64,000 nt of DNA from Aculops lycopersici. Taxonomy: Eukaryota; Arthropoda; Arachnida; Trombidiformes; Eriophyidae. Under the pieces are notes generated by a model. The model ran no database searches and was not told the origin of the DNA. It saw nothing but the letters and a program-made list of their open reading frames with translations. The DNA is taken from positions 9,913,118 through 9,977,117 of the forward strand of contig WNKI01000001.1 in the NCBI GenBank assembly GCA_015350385.1. Reading direction: 5' to 3'. This document shows, in pieces, positions 52,456 through 63,741 of this stretch (positions are counted from its first letter, which is position 1; every line of letters begins with the position of its first letter). The position numbers and the translations under genes are program-made.

Positions 52456-54429
52456 ATGGCCGACAAACGGAGGCTACAGGGCGAAATCGAGCGTTGCCTC
52501 AAAAAGGTAACTGAGGGTGTTGAAACATTTGAAGACATTTGGCAAAAGGTACACAATGCAACCAATAGCAATCAAAAGGAGAAGTATGAATCGGATCTCA
52601 AGAAAGAAATCAAGAAGCTCCAGAGGCTACGTGACCAAATCAAGACTTGGCTAGCGTCAAGTGATATCAAAGATAAACGCCAGTTAATAGAGAATAGAAA
52701 ATTGATTGAAACTCAGATGGAAAGGTTCAAAGTTGTGGAACGAGAGACCAAAACAAAAGCTTACAGCAAGGAAGGTCTGGGTGCGGCTCAAAAGTTGGAT
52801 CCGGCACAACAGGAGAAGGATGAGATGAATCAATGGTTATCCAACTCCATTAACGCTCTGAATTTGCAATCAGAACAATATGAGAGCGAAATTGAATCTC
52901 TACTCGCCAGTTTCAAGAAGAAGCGTGATAAGGAGAAGGAGGCACAAATAGAAAAGATCAAATCTTCTTTATTAAAGCATAGGTTTCATATTGTTAGATT
53001 AGAAACCATTCTTAGGAAGTTGGATAATATGACATTAGATGTTGAACAAATCAAGACAATCAAAGACGACGTCGAGTATTATATTGAAGATCCTGAACAA
53101 TTCGAGGACAGTGAGCTGATTTATGACGATCTCGATCTGGACAGTGTAGCAGAAACGATAGCCTTGCCGAAGGTTCCCGCCGTCGAGGATGTAGTCACAT
53201 CGACAGTGTCATCATTCTCAACTCCAGCAGCAACAACAACCACAACGCCACCGTCAAATTCAGCCAATACAACATCAAGTAGCAGTAGTGTGCCTGCCTC
53301 GGCAACTGCTGCAAATTCAACCACCTCCTCAGCCTCGGCCCCTCCAACCTCCACCGTAACGAACACGGTGGTATCAACAACAACTCCCCCGGCAGCTGCA
53401 GCCACACCAGTAGCGACAGTAGTAGCAACAGCAGCAACCTCTACTACATCCACATTACAATCATCACCAACACCGCTAGCTACACCACCTTCGAATGTAT
53501 CATCATCAGCTACTACAAAACCAGCCGCGCCCACGCCGCCTGTGCCTGTGGCCACTTTGACACCGGTTCCGGCGACAGCTCCCTCGGTGGCAGCCGCCGT
53601 CGCGGCCTCGGTTCAGGTTGCCGCAAGTAATGTCCCTCAGAGTCAGGCCTCGTCGCATTATCACCAAGCTCAACTTGCTGCGCAACAGAGTCAAGCGGCG
53701 ATACAAGAATTACTCCAGCAACAACAACAACATATTTCTCAAGCCAAGAGGGCAGCAGCGGTGGCGGCCGCGGCAGCAGCAGCAGCTGCATCATCATCAC
53801 CTCAAGCCACAATGAAAGTGGACGACAGCAACAAGGTGGACACAGCAAGCGAAGAAAAGAAGCTAGAACTCCTGCGCTCGAACGCGAATTTGGAATCCGT
53901 TCAGAGACCCGATAGTACCAACAATCAAAGCTTGTCAACAATGATTCCACCTTTACTTGGGGTTGCACCACTAGGTCCCGTGACCTTGTCGAAGTCATGT
54001 TTCTATCAATTGGCCATGTTGGATGCTGCGGCGCACCACACAATCTATCCATCGGACTCACAACGACTCAGACTTTACCTACCGCCGAATAGATATCAGA
54101 CTCCTTCGTATTATCCCCAACAAGCACTACCGCACTCAGATACCGCAGAATTCTTTCACCGATTATCTACAGAGACCCTGTTCTTTATATTCTACTTTAT
54201 GGAGGGTACAAAGGCCCAGTATCTAGCGGCGAAGGCTTTGAAGAAACAATCTTGGAGGTTCCATACGAAGTATATGATGTGGTTTCAGCGCCACGAGGAA
54301 CCCAAACAGATCACGGATGAATTTGAGATGGGAACCTACATCTATTTCGATTATGATAAGTGGGGTCAAAGGAAAAAGGAGGGATTCACATTTGAGTATC
54401 GCTATCTCGAAGACCGAGATCTAAATTAA
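52456..54429 (+). CDS. CNOT3: CCR4-NOT complex subunit CNOT3
   Basis: 657 residues, one exon (human 753). CNOT3 pairs with CNOT2 in the CCR4-NOT complex that deadenylates mRNA. The N-terminal coiled coil (about 1-230) begins MADKRRLQGEIERCLKKV and includes IWQKVHNATN and KLQRLRDQIKTWL, nearly identical to animal CNOT3. The middle (about 245-480) is alanine, threonine, serine and glutamine rich. The C-terminal NOT box (about 560-657) has EFFHRLSTETLFFIFYFMEG, the lysine/tryptophan block KKQSWRFHTKYMMWFQRHEE and the FTFEYRYLEDRDL end. Its stop is 6 bp from the UQCR10 stop on the other strand. Confidence 0.97.
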   Translation: MADKRRLQGEIERCLKKVTEGVETFEDIWQKVHNATNSNQKEKYESDLKKEIKKLQRLRDQIKTWLASSDIKDKRQLIENRKLIETQMERFKVVERETKTKAYSKEGLGAAQKLDPAQQEKDEMNQWLSNSINALNLQSEQYESEIESLLASFKKKRDKEKEAQIEKIKSSLLKHRFHIVRLETILRKLDNMTLDVEQIKTIKDDVEYYIEDPEQFEDSELIYDDLDLDSVAETIALPKVPAVEDVVTSTVSSFSTPAATTTTTPPSNSANTTSSSSSVPASATAANSTTSSASAPPTSTVTNTVVSTTTPPAAAATPVATVVATAATSTTSTLQSSPTPLATPPSNVSSSATTKPAAPTPPVPVATLTPVPATAPSVAAAVAASVQVAASNVPQSQASSHYHQAQLAAQQSQAAIQELLQQQQQHISQAKRAAAVAAAAAAAAASSSPQATMKVDDSNKVDTASEEKKLELLRSNANLESVQRPDSTNNQSLSTMIPPLLGVAPLGPVTLSKSCFYQLAMLDAAAHHTIYPSDSQRLRLYLPPNRYQTPSYYPQQALPHSDTAEFFHRLSTETLFFIFYFMEGTKAQYLAAKALKKQSWRFHTKYMMWFQRHEEPKQITDEFEMGTYIYFDYDKWGQRKKEGFTFEYRYLEDRDLN

Positions 54430-54435
54430 TAAGAT

Positions 54436-54642
54436 TTAATTGGTTATTGGTCTATTTTCGAGTTGCTTTCTAACGTCTTTCCAGAGGCGACCTTCATTCA
54501 TCTTCGCAAAGGCTGTTTCTGCAACCGAGTCGACTAGGCGGTCGGCGAATATTGCTGTGACACCGATGAATATTACAAATGTTGATGTTTTCTGAAAAAC
54601 GTTTTGATACAAAACCTGCGCGGCTCGTCTAATAAACGCCAT
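54436..54642 (-). CDS. UQCR10: Cytochrome bc1 complex subunit 9 (UQCR10/QCR9)
   Basis: 68 residues, the family's normal size. It is a small single-helix subunit of mitochondrial respiratory complex III. The sequence has the RRTSTF-like start (FQKTSTFVIFIGVTAIFADR), the membrane helix (about 20-40) and the conserved end INEGKLWK-type motif (MNEGRLWKDV). It is convergent with CNOT3 with 6 bp between stop codons. An ATTAAA poly(A)-signal variant overlaps its own stop, so its 3' end must lie in DNA antisense to CNOT3 coding sequence. Confidence 0.93.
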   Translation of the reverse strand: MAFIRRAAQVLYQNVFQKTSTFVIFIGVTAIFADRLVDSVAETAFAKMNEGRLWKDVRKQLENRPITN

Positions 54643-55421
54643 TTTTGATGATTAACAACAAGTCTATCTGTTCAATAATCAATATTGTGTTATTTCCCGT
54701 TAGTGTGGGAGTAACGTTAACAAAAACAAATGATAAATAATGTAGTTCCTCTCCGTCTGGGTAATAATGGTATCTCGTGTTTCAAAAAGTCGAATTTTCT
54801 CGCAATGACTTGGCTCTGTTTTCGCGTGCCTTTGCTTCTGTCTTTGTGGCACCATAACCACGACCGCAATGCACAAGGATAGACCCAGGGGCAGCGTCAA
54901 TGTTATTGGATTCTGCGCCCCGCTACTGCTGGCGCCGAAATGTCCTGTGAGTGGAGGGCACGCGCTATATTTTGCAATAGCGCGCCAAGCTGTATCAACA
55001 TCTACGTGGCACTGAAGAGAAGTTTCTCAAATTTGTGCGCCTCAATCTTGCAGCGTAGCCACCATGCAATCTAGCAGGCTGCGTGATGCGATAAGCCAAA
55101 CTGCACACTGTCGGCCATTGCATTCTGAAATACACTTATTCATTCAATCTCTCTCTCACTTGCAGATAGAATGGGCGTGCAAGTTGCCATGTTAGCCTGC
55201 GACGTCGCTGATGGGGAAAAGAAACATTTGGTAAGCAATCTTTTCGCCGATAGAGTAAGCAATAAAGAAATAACACACACAAAGCGAATTGCTTGTTGTT
55301 CCTTCGGAAAGAAACGCGTAGCGCAAATAGGATAAAATTAACATTAACCAATTTTAAGCAGAAGACTTTCATTGGAATAATACATAACCCATTAGAACTA
55401 CATTGAATTAGAAGTTTAAAA
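54643..55421. other. Divergent promoter between UQCR10 and RNF126-type gene
   Basis: 779 bp. On the minus strand a frame without a start codon stays open from about 55030 to 54700 and contains a hydrophobic stretch near 54870, but there is no ATG at its beginning. Otherwise nothing seen. Confidence 0.45.
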
Positions 55422-56609
55422 ATGAGGTATTACTGTCACCATTGCCACACTCAGATAGACCACGACGAGTTATTAGCCGATTTCACATGCCCCTCGTGCC
55501 ATTCTGGCTTCGTGGAGGAGATTCCTCAAAGCCGAGTTAGTCCAGATGAGAATAGGCGACCGCGAGCAGGTAGCGAGGATGGAATACCCGGAGGTGGGTT
55601 CAGATTGTCCAGTGATGAATTTTCGGACGACAATAGTGATGTAGAATTTCTAGACGCTGTTAATGGTCCACTAGCTCATGTACTTGGTTTATTTCAACAA
55701 CAACAACACAATCCGCAATCAAGATCACCCACCGCTGGAACCGGCCAGTCCTCAGACCCACAGAACCCCACAGCTACATCAGGTCAAGCTGCCCAAGCTT
55801 CAGATTCAGTTATACCAGGTAGACCAAATACCAGATCTATGACCACGAGGTCCTCAGCAAGACAGCAGCAACAACCGCATAGACATTATGTAATGAATCC
55901 CGAAGCGCATTCGGCCTACTCAACTCCCAATCAGTCGCTAACAGATGTATTGAACGATTTTATTACAGGAGTCTCATTTGGGACTCATTACCCAGAAGGA
56001 AGTCCAGCTGTCGGAGGAAATGCACATGGTGCCGGCGGTAGTGGGGGTCAAGCGAATAGAGGTTTAATCAATATCGACTTTCCACTGCCATTTTTCCTAC
56101 ACGGCAACCCGGGCGACTATGCTTGGGGCAACGCTGGCTTTGATGCCGTGATAACGCAACTATTGAACAATTTGGATGGATCTAATAGTGGTCCGCCGCC
56201 CATGCCAAAGGAACAGGTTGATGGTCTACCGACAGTCAAGATTAGCGATGTACAGGTTAAACAGAAAAACCTACAATGTACCGTTTGCATGGAAGATTTT
56301 CAGGTTGACGATAGTGCAAGACAACTACCCTGTGAACACTTTTTTCACGAAGATTGTATAGTGCCCTGGTTAAATTTGCACGCCTCTTGCCCAATATGCA
56401 GAAAAACTTTCCTATCTGGAACGAACGCGAACACTACCACAACAAATCCCCCAACCACAGGCTCGTCAAGCAATCCCCCTAGTGGCTCGACAAATGTTAC
56501 TGCGGCTGGGTCCGCCGCAGGTCGGAGTGCAAACACCGATATCTCTTCAAATCAACAAGCATCGACCGCTGCTCCGTCATATGATTATACAGAGGACGAT
56601 TGTGATTAA
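55422..56609 (+). CDS. RING E3 ubiquitin ligase, RNF126/RNF115 type
   Basis: 395 residues, one exon. RNF126/RNF115 ubiquitinate misfolded membrane proteins delivered by BAG6 and also act in endosomal trafficking; the fly orthologue is Iruka. The N-terminal zinc ribbon has C5, C8, C23 and C26 (YYCHHCH, CPSCHSGF). A serine/glutamine-rich middle follows, then the family segment NIDFPLPFFLHGNPGDYAWG and LPTVKISDVQVKQKN. The RING-H2 finger starts at C286 (CTVCMEDF, CEHFFHEDC, CPICRK). The C-terminal 70 residues are threonine/serine-rich and end acidic (YTEDDCD). Confidence 0.93.
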   Translation: MRYYCHHCHTQIDHDELLADFTCPSCHSGFVEEIPQSRVSPDENRRPRAGSEDGIPGGGFRLSSDEFSDDNSDVEFLDAVNGPLAHVLGLFQQQQHNPQSRSPTAGTGQSSDPQNPTATSGQAAQASDSVIPGRPNTRSMTTRSSARQQQQPHRHYVMNPEAHSAYSTPNQSLTDVLNDFITGVSFGTHYPEGSPAVGGNAHGAGGSGGQANRGLINIDFPLPFFLHGNPGDYAWGNAGFDAVITQLLNNLDGSNSGPPPMPKEQVDGLPTVKISDVQVKQKNLQCTVCMEDFQVDDSARQLPCEHFFHEDCIVPWLNLHASCPICRKTFLSGTNANTTTTNPPTTGSSSNPPSGSTNVTAAGSAAGRSANTDISSNQQASTAAPSYDYTEDDCD

Positions 56610-57997
56610 TTATTAAAAATTAGAGGGAGAGAGAACTCATCTCCGCTTATTTTGTTTACTACAAGACTATCCATCAGCAGATACAGGAACAACTTATGAT
56701 TGAATGTAGACTAGTCATGTCTATTATAACTCACTCCTTTTTCCCAATTTTCTATCCGTCCTTATTTCTAATTGATAGGGAGTATCAAATTTTCTAGAAA
56801 TGTCATTCAACAAAGTATACCTCAAATCTCACAAAGCAACACGCGAATAGGGCCACTTATTAGCTTCAGAAATCATTGAATATTCGCCTATCTTGAGTGC
56901 GCCAATGGGTTAGCTAGAACACTCGACAAGATTAAGTTGACGAGTTTAATGGTCTGCGAAGTTGGATTGCGGAACGAGTTGCGCGCCTAAAAATTGCCAC
57001 CCCTAAGCTCTTTAGGAAACCGCTATCCCTCGTACCTTCGATTCTTTTCTGTGCTCAGCCTTTACTATCATTAGAGAAGCTAAGACAAGTCAACGGAACA
57101 AGTCAATTGAGCGAAGAAGGGAGACGATGGCAATTATCATTGTTCTTGAGTTTCCAAGTCCCAAAATTGACTACAACAACCACTACAAGATGTGATGCAA
57201 CGACGACAACAACCGCTGCAACTGCCAAAGTTGTTGCTCTGTTGCGAGAGTTCGAATTGATCGTATGAACAGCGTAACTTTACAGCCAGGTGGCAAGGGA
57301 GCTCATGTTTGCTCGAGACAGGTAAGTCCAATGGTCACACAGGCAAGGCTTATACAGCGCAGAGTGAGAGGGACGCGAGCCTCACAGTCTGTGAGTCACA
57401 GAGTCTGGATGTTCGTGTTTCGTCATCTTTGTTGTTACCTGGAGACTTACTAGCTGACTGCCTGGCTGGTTGGCTAGAGTTGGCTGTATGTTTGTGTGTC
57501 AAGTTGCCATTACAATTTACATGCGCACATTTGAGTCACACACAAACCTGCAATAGCAGCAGCGGCACAAGCACACAAAGTTTTCGGATTGCGTTACCCA
57601 GCGCATTGAACTTGTTCACATTTTTGATCTCTCTCTCTCTCACTCGCCCGCTCTACCTTCTCGTGCCTACATGTTAATATTTTAATATTTCCATTAGTAT
57701 TTCTAGAGATTGTCACAATATTATACTATCATTAAGACTCCTCCATTATACCTCAAGACTTGACATTTACATTTGCCGATGATTGGCACAACTCCGGCGG
57801 GATATTTGCAAGCTCATGTTGGTGTTTTCTGCACTATCATGAGTAGAGTCAGGCCTTTAAGGGTATGCATGACGAAATAGCAACAGAGCTTTAAACCTAT
57901 TGTTTCCCAAAGATTAAAACCAAATCTCCGTTAGGTTACTTTTAATTTTATATTTTAAATTAACCCCCTAGACTAGCCAATCAGAAGCAAAACCACA
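56610..57997. other. Upstream region of kinesin light chain
   Basis: 1.4 kb. A strong donor (ACAG then GTAAGT) at 57322 and acceptors CCCCTAG (57971) or ACTAG (57976) just before the KLC ATG suggest a 5'-UTR intron of about 650 bp. The open frames at 57265-57677 span that donor and are probably not proteins. Confidence 0.45.
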
Positions 57998-59936
57998 ATG
58001 ACTCAGGAGGACGTTATTTCAGACGCCAAGGCAGTAATCCAGGGCCTTGAGGCGCTTAAGATTGAGAACAGCACCCTGTTGAATGATATCAATGTATCTC
58101 TTAAAGAGTCGCCCACGAATGGCTCCGACTTAGACAAGACGAATTATTTGCTCATGAAGGAGAAGGCATCAATTATCGAAAAGAGTATTGGTTCAATTGA
58201 GCTGGGTCTTGGTGAGGCCCAAGTTATGATTGCACTCCAGCAACACCTGCAAAGTGTCGAGGCGGAGCGGCACAAACTTCGCGCGCAGGCCAAGAGATTG
58301 AGTCAAGAGAATGCATGGTTACGAGACGAACTTTCTAAAACTCAGCTTAAATTGATGGAAGTGGATAAGGAAAAGATAATATTAGAGCAAAAGAACGAGC
58401 AGTTAAAGTTTGACTTGTCTCTCAAAGAAATAGACGGACAGAGTGCGACCAGTGGAGCTGATGGCTCAGCTACCGACGACCAGATTGCAAACACAACAAT
58501 AGAACGCAACAAGTCGGATAGTGACTCAGCTCTAGAATTGGGTTTCCCTGACGAGTATGATGCACAACAATCAGGAGCTGGAACACAAAGTCCAGTAACT
58601 AGCACACCGAATAGCAACAACTATGAGGTACCATCGAGGATAAGAACAATGCATAATTTGGTGATAAGATATGCTCAACAAGGAAGATACGAGGTAGCAG
58701 TGCCTTTGTGTAAGCAAGCACTTGAAGATTTAGAGAAGACCTCAGGACATAACCATCCTGATTTCGCAACAATGTTGAATATATTGGCTTTGGTCTATCG
58801 GGATCAGCATTTATACCGAGAGGCCACCCAGTTGTTAAATGAGGCATTACAGATTAGAGAGAAAACGTTAGGACCAGATGACCCAGGAGTTGCAGCCACT
58901 TTGAATAACTTGGCCGTGCTTTATGGAAAGAGAGGTTTGTATGAAGACGCACTGCCGTTGTGTAAGAGAGCTTTAGCCATTAGAGAGAAACGTTACGGTC
59001 CCGATCATCCAGATGTTGCAAAACAATTGAACAATCTAGCCTTATTATGTGTGAATCTAGGCCGATATGATGAAGTGCAACAATATTACACCCGAGCAAT
59101 AGAGATTTACGAGAAAGCTTTAGGATTGAACGATCCAGTTGTTTACAAAACTAAGAATAATCTAGCCTCAGCCTTATACAAGAAGAGTGATTTCAAGCGT
59201 GCCGATGCCATCTACAAGGAGGTCATTGATCGGGCCCACGAGAAAGAGTTTGGCAAGATAAGCAATGATAATAAGCCAATATGGAAAATTGCAGAGGAGC
59301 GCGAGGAGATCAAGGCTAAGCGAGGTGAGAATCCACCACCTGCGCTCGAGTATGGCAAAATTCCAATCATTAACGAATCGTAAGTATCTCACCTGTAGCT
59401 CTTCGAGCACAAACAAACCAACACCACTTTATAACAACTCGCTAACTAATACATCTACATATCCGCTTCTTTAAAATAATAGCAACGCACCGATAATGCA
59501 ATCTATCAAGAATCTCATTGCCTCCTACCGACGCCAGGGTAAAATGGAGGCCGCCGATACACTCGAGGACTGCGCGCAGAGCGCTAGGATAGAGGTACAG
59601 CTCAATTGACCATCTTGATATTCATAGATAATTTCAACCATCATTACATTGAATCAGGATGTCTAACCTGCATGTTCTGTTACCACCACCTATCATCACA
59701 CAATAATCTCGGAACTCCCTAATCCCATCGCTCGCCCACAGACCGACGAGGCGCTTCGGGGTCGATCATTACATTACCTGAGCAGCGTCGACTATTCATC
59801 CTCATCGGCCGCCAGGGACCAAAGCCAAAGGAACCCTCAGAGCTCTGGGGGCCAGACGCCCGAAGATAGTTCTGGTGGATCTCGAATCAACCTTAAGTCA
59901 AAGATTTTTAATGTTTTTGGCTACAATGTCAACTGA
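57998..59936 (+). CDS. Klc: Kinesin light chain (three coding exons)
   Basis: Join of 57998-59379, 59483-59594 and 59742-59936, giving 562 residues, the normal KLC length. Donors are GTAAGT (59380) and GTACAG (59595); acceptors are AATAG and CCACAG; both junctions keep the frame. KLC links kinesin-1 to cargo. The heptad coiled coil that binds heavy chain lies at about 60-150. A serine/acidic linker (150-205) is followed by six TPRs (about 210-430; repeated ALxIREKxxGPDxPxVAxxLNNLAxL). Exon 2 completes the last TPR (SYRRQGKMEAADTLEDCA). The tail in exon 3 is serine-rich and ends SKIFNVFGYNVN, a possible amphipathic helix. It is tail-to-tail with VGLUT. Confidence 0.95.
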
Positions 59937-60269
59937 TGAAAAGTTAACTGAGTGATAGGACACCCACACTCGTCCAGTTACATTGCTCTTTACAATAGAC
60001 GATCTCTATCTCTTAGATAAATGAATATATTTACAAAACAAACCCATAGTAGCTCAGTACATTAAGCAGATGTGAAAACCAAACCATCCAGGATACCTGT
60101 CATTCAGAAATACCATCACCGAACCATTTTATGATGACTTCTTGCATGATTGCAATTGCAAATGTAGTTTTTCTAAATTAAATTGGACGACACAAATTTG
60201 AATATACTTATAAGATTATTTTTGATTGACAAGATTGATAAGTCTTAAGATTTAGCTCGATAAAATGAT

Positions 60270-60275
60270 TTTATT
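60270..60275 (-). terminator. Possible VGLUT poly(A) signal
   Basis: AATAAA on the minus strand, 82 bp beyond the TAG of the candidate last VGLUT exon. Confidence 0.45.
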
Positions 60276-60356
60276 ATTAAATTGAATAACAACGTAAAAT
60301 GGCAAGGTATATTTGATTGTTTTTTAAAACGCAACTCTTCTCTCACAAGTTCATCT

Positions 60357-61869
60357 CTAGTATGGACAAAATACAAGACGATATTGTCTTGGTCGTTGAA
60401 CTCGTGCTTGAAATCCTAATTGACTAGAAGTAACAGAAAATAATACCTTTGAGGTTTGAGTCAATGAGTTTTGAGTACTTCCTACTTACTGAGAGGTTTC
60501 ATTCTGGCTCGACGACGACTGGCGAGTGATTGTCGGCACCTCAACCCTACCTCTCGGTTGCTCACTAATATTTGCATCACCATCTTGGTGCTTGATCGCC
60601 GGTACCCCGCTCCTGATATCTTCTGGCTCGCCATCAGGATAATCAACCTTCTCGGGCTCAGCCCATGGTTGTAGCTCGCCGGAGGCAAAAAAGTAATAGA
60701 ATACAACTCCCGCTATATGGATGAACCCGGCCATTTGGAAAACTTCATGCCACTCGTGCGATAGCTTCTTGAAGTTTTTCTTGTCAATCGTTATCTCCTG
60801 CACAACGACGGGACACAAAACACCAGCTAGAGTTCCGAAACCGTTCGAGATACCCATCAGGATTGATGCGTAACGTGGCGCAATGTCCAGGTGATTGACA
60901 TTGAAACCCGAGATGGCAAAGCCACTGAAGCCTACCGCTAGGGTTAGCGAGAATATTGCAGTCTGTGTTGTGTTTGCCATACCTACAAAGATTAAGAATA
61001 TGGCCTCGACACCAAAGCCGCCGCAGTTGAATAGCTTCCTGACGTTGGTTGTTGACAATCTACCTGTTTTACGTAAATGATCGGCCAGCTGACCACCAAA
61101 CGGTACGATGAATGTCATGCACAAGTGAGGCAGTGCACCAAGTATACCAACATCATCTATTTCCATCTTAAACACTTCACTGAAATACATAGGCTGACTG
61201 ATGAGTAGCAAGTAGAAGGTCCAGGAACGACAAAAGTTTGCCACATTGATGGCCCAAACTGGTTTCGAGGTCAGGATTGCCTTCCATGGAGTTGAAGCAA
61301 ACTGTTTGTTTGTGTGTGTTGTTTGAGTTGGTAGTATGCGTGTTCGTGTGTGTGCATGGGATATGATAATTACTCGCAGGTTAATTACAGGGTTCAGCTT
61401 GATTACGTCATGATGAATGACCTTAACCATGACCTCCGTTGATCAGTCGTGTGGGCAACTGAAGCTTGGTGATGGCTCGCATCATTAGCACTATGTGTTC
61501 GTGGAGTCATATGCCTTGTGAGGTATTGAACGTTGTGTAATGGGAATTGTAACTTACCGTTGGTGGCTTGTGGCTGACTTTACCTATGCAAGCCTCAATG
61601 TAATCGCACTCCTCCTTGCTTATATTTGGATGTTTTGAGGGTCGCTCGAAACTTAGCCACATCCAGAATGCATACCAGATGAGACCAACGGCGCCATAGA
61701 AGTAGAAGGGCGCCTGCCAGCCGAAATGGGAGGTTAGCAGACCAGACATGGGAAGGCCAACGACGGCGCCCGCGTAGGAGCCGCAAAAGGCTAGTGTAGC
61801 CAGCCGACTCCTTTCCATTGGTGGCGCCCAATGTCTCCAGATACCATGGCAAGCCGGGTATGTGACTCC
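60357..61869 (-). CDS. VGlut: Vesicular glutamate transporter, 3' part (VGLUT/SLC17A6-8)
   Basis: Partial: exons 61558-61869 and 60490-61301, with a candidate last exon 60357-60423. VGLUT loads glutamate into synaptic vesicles. The first visible exon opens with GVTYPACHGIWRHWAPP and GSYAGAVVGLPMSG; the second carries STPWKAILTSKPVWAINV, FCRSWTFYLLLISQPMYF, STTNVRKLFNCGG, FSGFAISGFNVNHLDIAPRYAS and FASGELQPWAEPE, all VGLUT-type. The phase-0 intron 61302-61557 has GTAAGT and AACAG. At the end, the frame either stops at a TAA (60486-60488) lying inside a GTAAGT donor, or splices over a 66-bp intron to a 22-residue tail. N-terminal exons with the first transmembrane helices lie beyond 64000. Confidence 0.9.
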
Positions 61870-62940
61870 CTGTAAAAATGGATATGGATACATATGTGTG
61901 TGTGTTTTGCATGAAGTGTTGGTGATGGTTGGGGTGTTGGTTGAAAGAGTGGCGAGTTTAGATTAGTGATTCTGTTTCGCTTCGCTTGGTGGCGCTATAT
62001 ACCACCGGCCAAACAAACTTGAAGGTCAAACTTCTAGCTCGAAATTGTGTTTGCGTGGAGGCTACTGTGAGCCTTGGCAAATGTTGCCACTTGGACGACG
62101 GTAACCAGTACCACGAACCAAAACAACGCTTCTGCTTGCCCTGGTTATGTATGTTCTCTGCGGTGTAGCTGTGGCGATTTAGGCAATAATCCAGCTGCTA
62201 GTCCAGATATGACGTAAAATCTCTTTAACCAATGAAAGCTCTATTTTGGCGACGAGGCACAGGAGCAGCCATCGCTGAGCATTAAATGTCAAGCTTAAAC
62301 CCTCGATTGGCGAGATCCTTGGCTCTATAAGCTTGCCAATGGCGAGGGTGCAATACTCGCCTCACTGGCCCACTCTTGTGTGATACCATTGGAGCCACCT
62401 ATAGCGCGACCAAGTGGATGCGATACAAGCTCACTATTTGCTCGTTGCTCTGCACAAAAGACTTGGCAAACATTTTATTGCAACGCTCAATCCGAGTAGA
62501 GAATCAGAGTCGACATTTTGGGGAAAAAGTAGATTGAATCGAAAAACATTATCAGGAATCGACTTTCGGTGTGACAAATGAGAGGAGCTTGCGCTAGTGA
62601 AGCCTGCACTCACAAGCGAATAAACAGGTAGACAAGATCATAATGGGCGCATAATTTCTTATCACTTGGTTGGTCCAAAAAGTTGACCCACAGAATCCGG
62701 TGAACTGGAAACGTGAGACTGGCGGAAAGCTCATTAGACTTCACGCTAATGGCTCATGTCTCTGGTTGGATGACCGCGATGACGATTGCGGCAACCAAAA
62801 CCAAGCGATCAGTCTGCTTGTTCGTCTCTTCTGCTTAGCAACTCTCTCTGGACGCTCGGCTCTGGATATCAAGCTAGTGGACAAAATTCAGCGCAATTCG
62901 AAATGAATTTTCGAGGTCCACGGAGCGATTCTGGTTGACT

Positions 62941-63129
62941 TTAGAGTCGTTCCGTTAGCTCGAGCACGAGTTTAGTCGTGAGAGTGGAAGAGAATCTCGC
63001 AGCATGTCCACGGCGACGACCACCACGTCGACTGTCTAGTTGCTCGTTGAAGTCGCCAACCGAATCCCAGAGGCCAACAAAGAGGATGACGGCGACGAGC
63101 AAAAGTTTCCGCCCAAAATATGCAATCAT
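62941..63129 (-). CDS. Candidate small secreted peptide precursor (uncertain)
   Basis: 62 residues with a good start context (AACATGA). Residues 1-25 form a signal-peptide-like core (KLLLVAVILFVGLW), followed by a hydrophilic stretch with clusters of arginine (DSRRGGRRRG) that could be convertase sites. No known neuropeptide motif or cysteine pattern is present. It lies within the presumed VGLUT intron, on the same strand. It may be chance. Confidence 0.25.
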   Translation of the reverse strand: MIAYFGRKLLLVAVILFVGLWDSVGDFNEQLDSRRGGRRRGHAARFSSTLTTKLVLELTERL

Positions 63130-63741
63130 GTTGCGAAATTCACCACCAGCGAGCGAGCCAAATTATCATCTCATTGCTCTAGCTGCACGCGTCGGCTAGA
63201 GAGGAGGAGAGTGAGCCAAGGGAGATAGTGGGTTCCCCTGCCATCACACTAGCGGCTCGATGGGCAAAAGCAGCGAGCGTGACGGAGCATCAGCCGACCC
63301 GATGGACTCCCCTCTACGACTTTGGCCAACTCTCGTGCCTTTGGCTCATTGGTGGGAGTTTTTGCGCACGTAGTCGGTGGTAGCGATGGCCGCCACAACG
63401 AACTCGATGGTTGCAGGGGCGGAAATGACCCAACTACAAGCTCATCCTAGTTTAGTCGAATCGAGTTGGTTGCAGCGAATCCAAGTCCGTGGCTTGGTGG
63501 TTAAGCCAGCGGACGGGAGGGGAGAAGGACAAGGATGACGAAAGTAACTCCACCGGTCGGTAACACGAGCGAGCGAGCGCGCGGGAGAGTCTCATCGTCG
63601 GGCCGGCAAATTCAATCGACTGGCCGGTCAACTCGTAGAGTAATGGCAACAACTCCGGCGGCTGACAAAAACGCATAGTGACGTCGATGGTTGTGGAAGG
63701 AGTCAACAGTCAGCCTCCATGTCTCCGTTGCAAGTCCATCA

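Noticed and set aside
54700..55030. Minus-strand frame open for over 100 codons with a hydrophobic stretch
   Set aside because: No ATG at its beginning, no clear splice-linked partner and no recognised family; probably chance.
57309..57677. 122-codon frame upstream of kinesin light chain
   Set aside because: It runs through a strong GTAAGT donor and has low-complexity, leader-like sequence; better explained as 5'-UTR intron.
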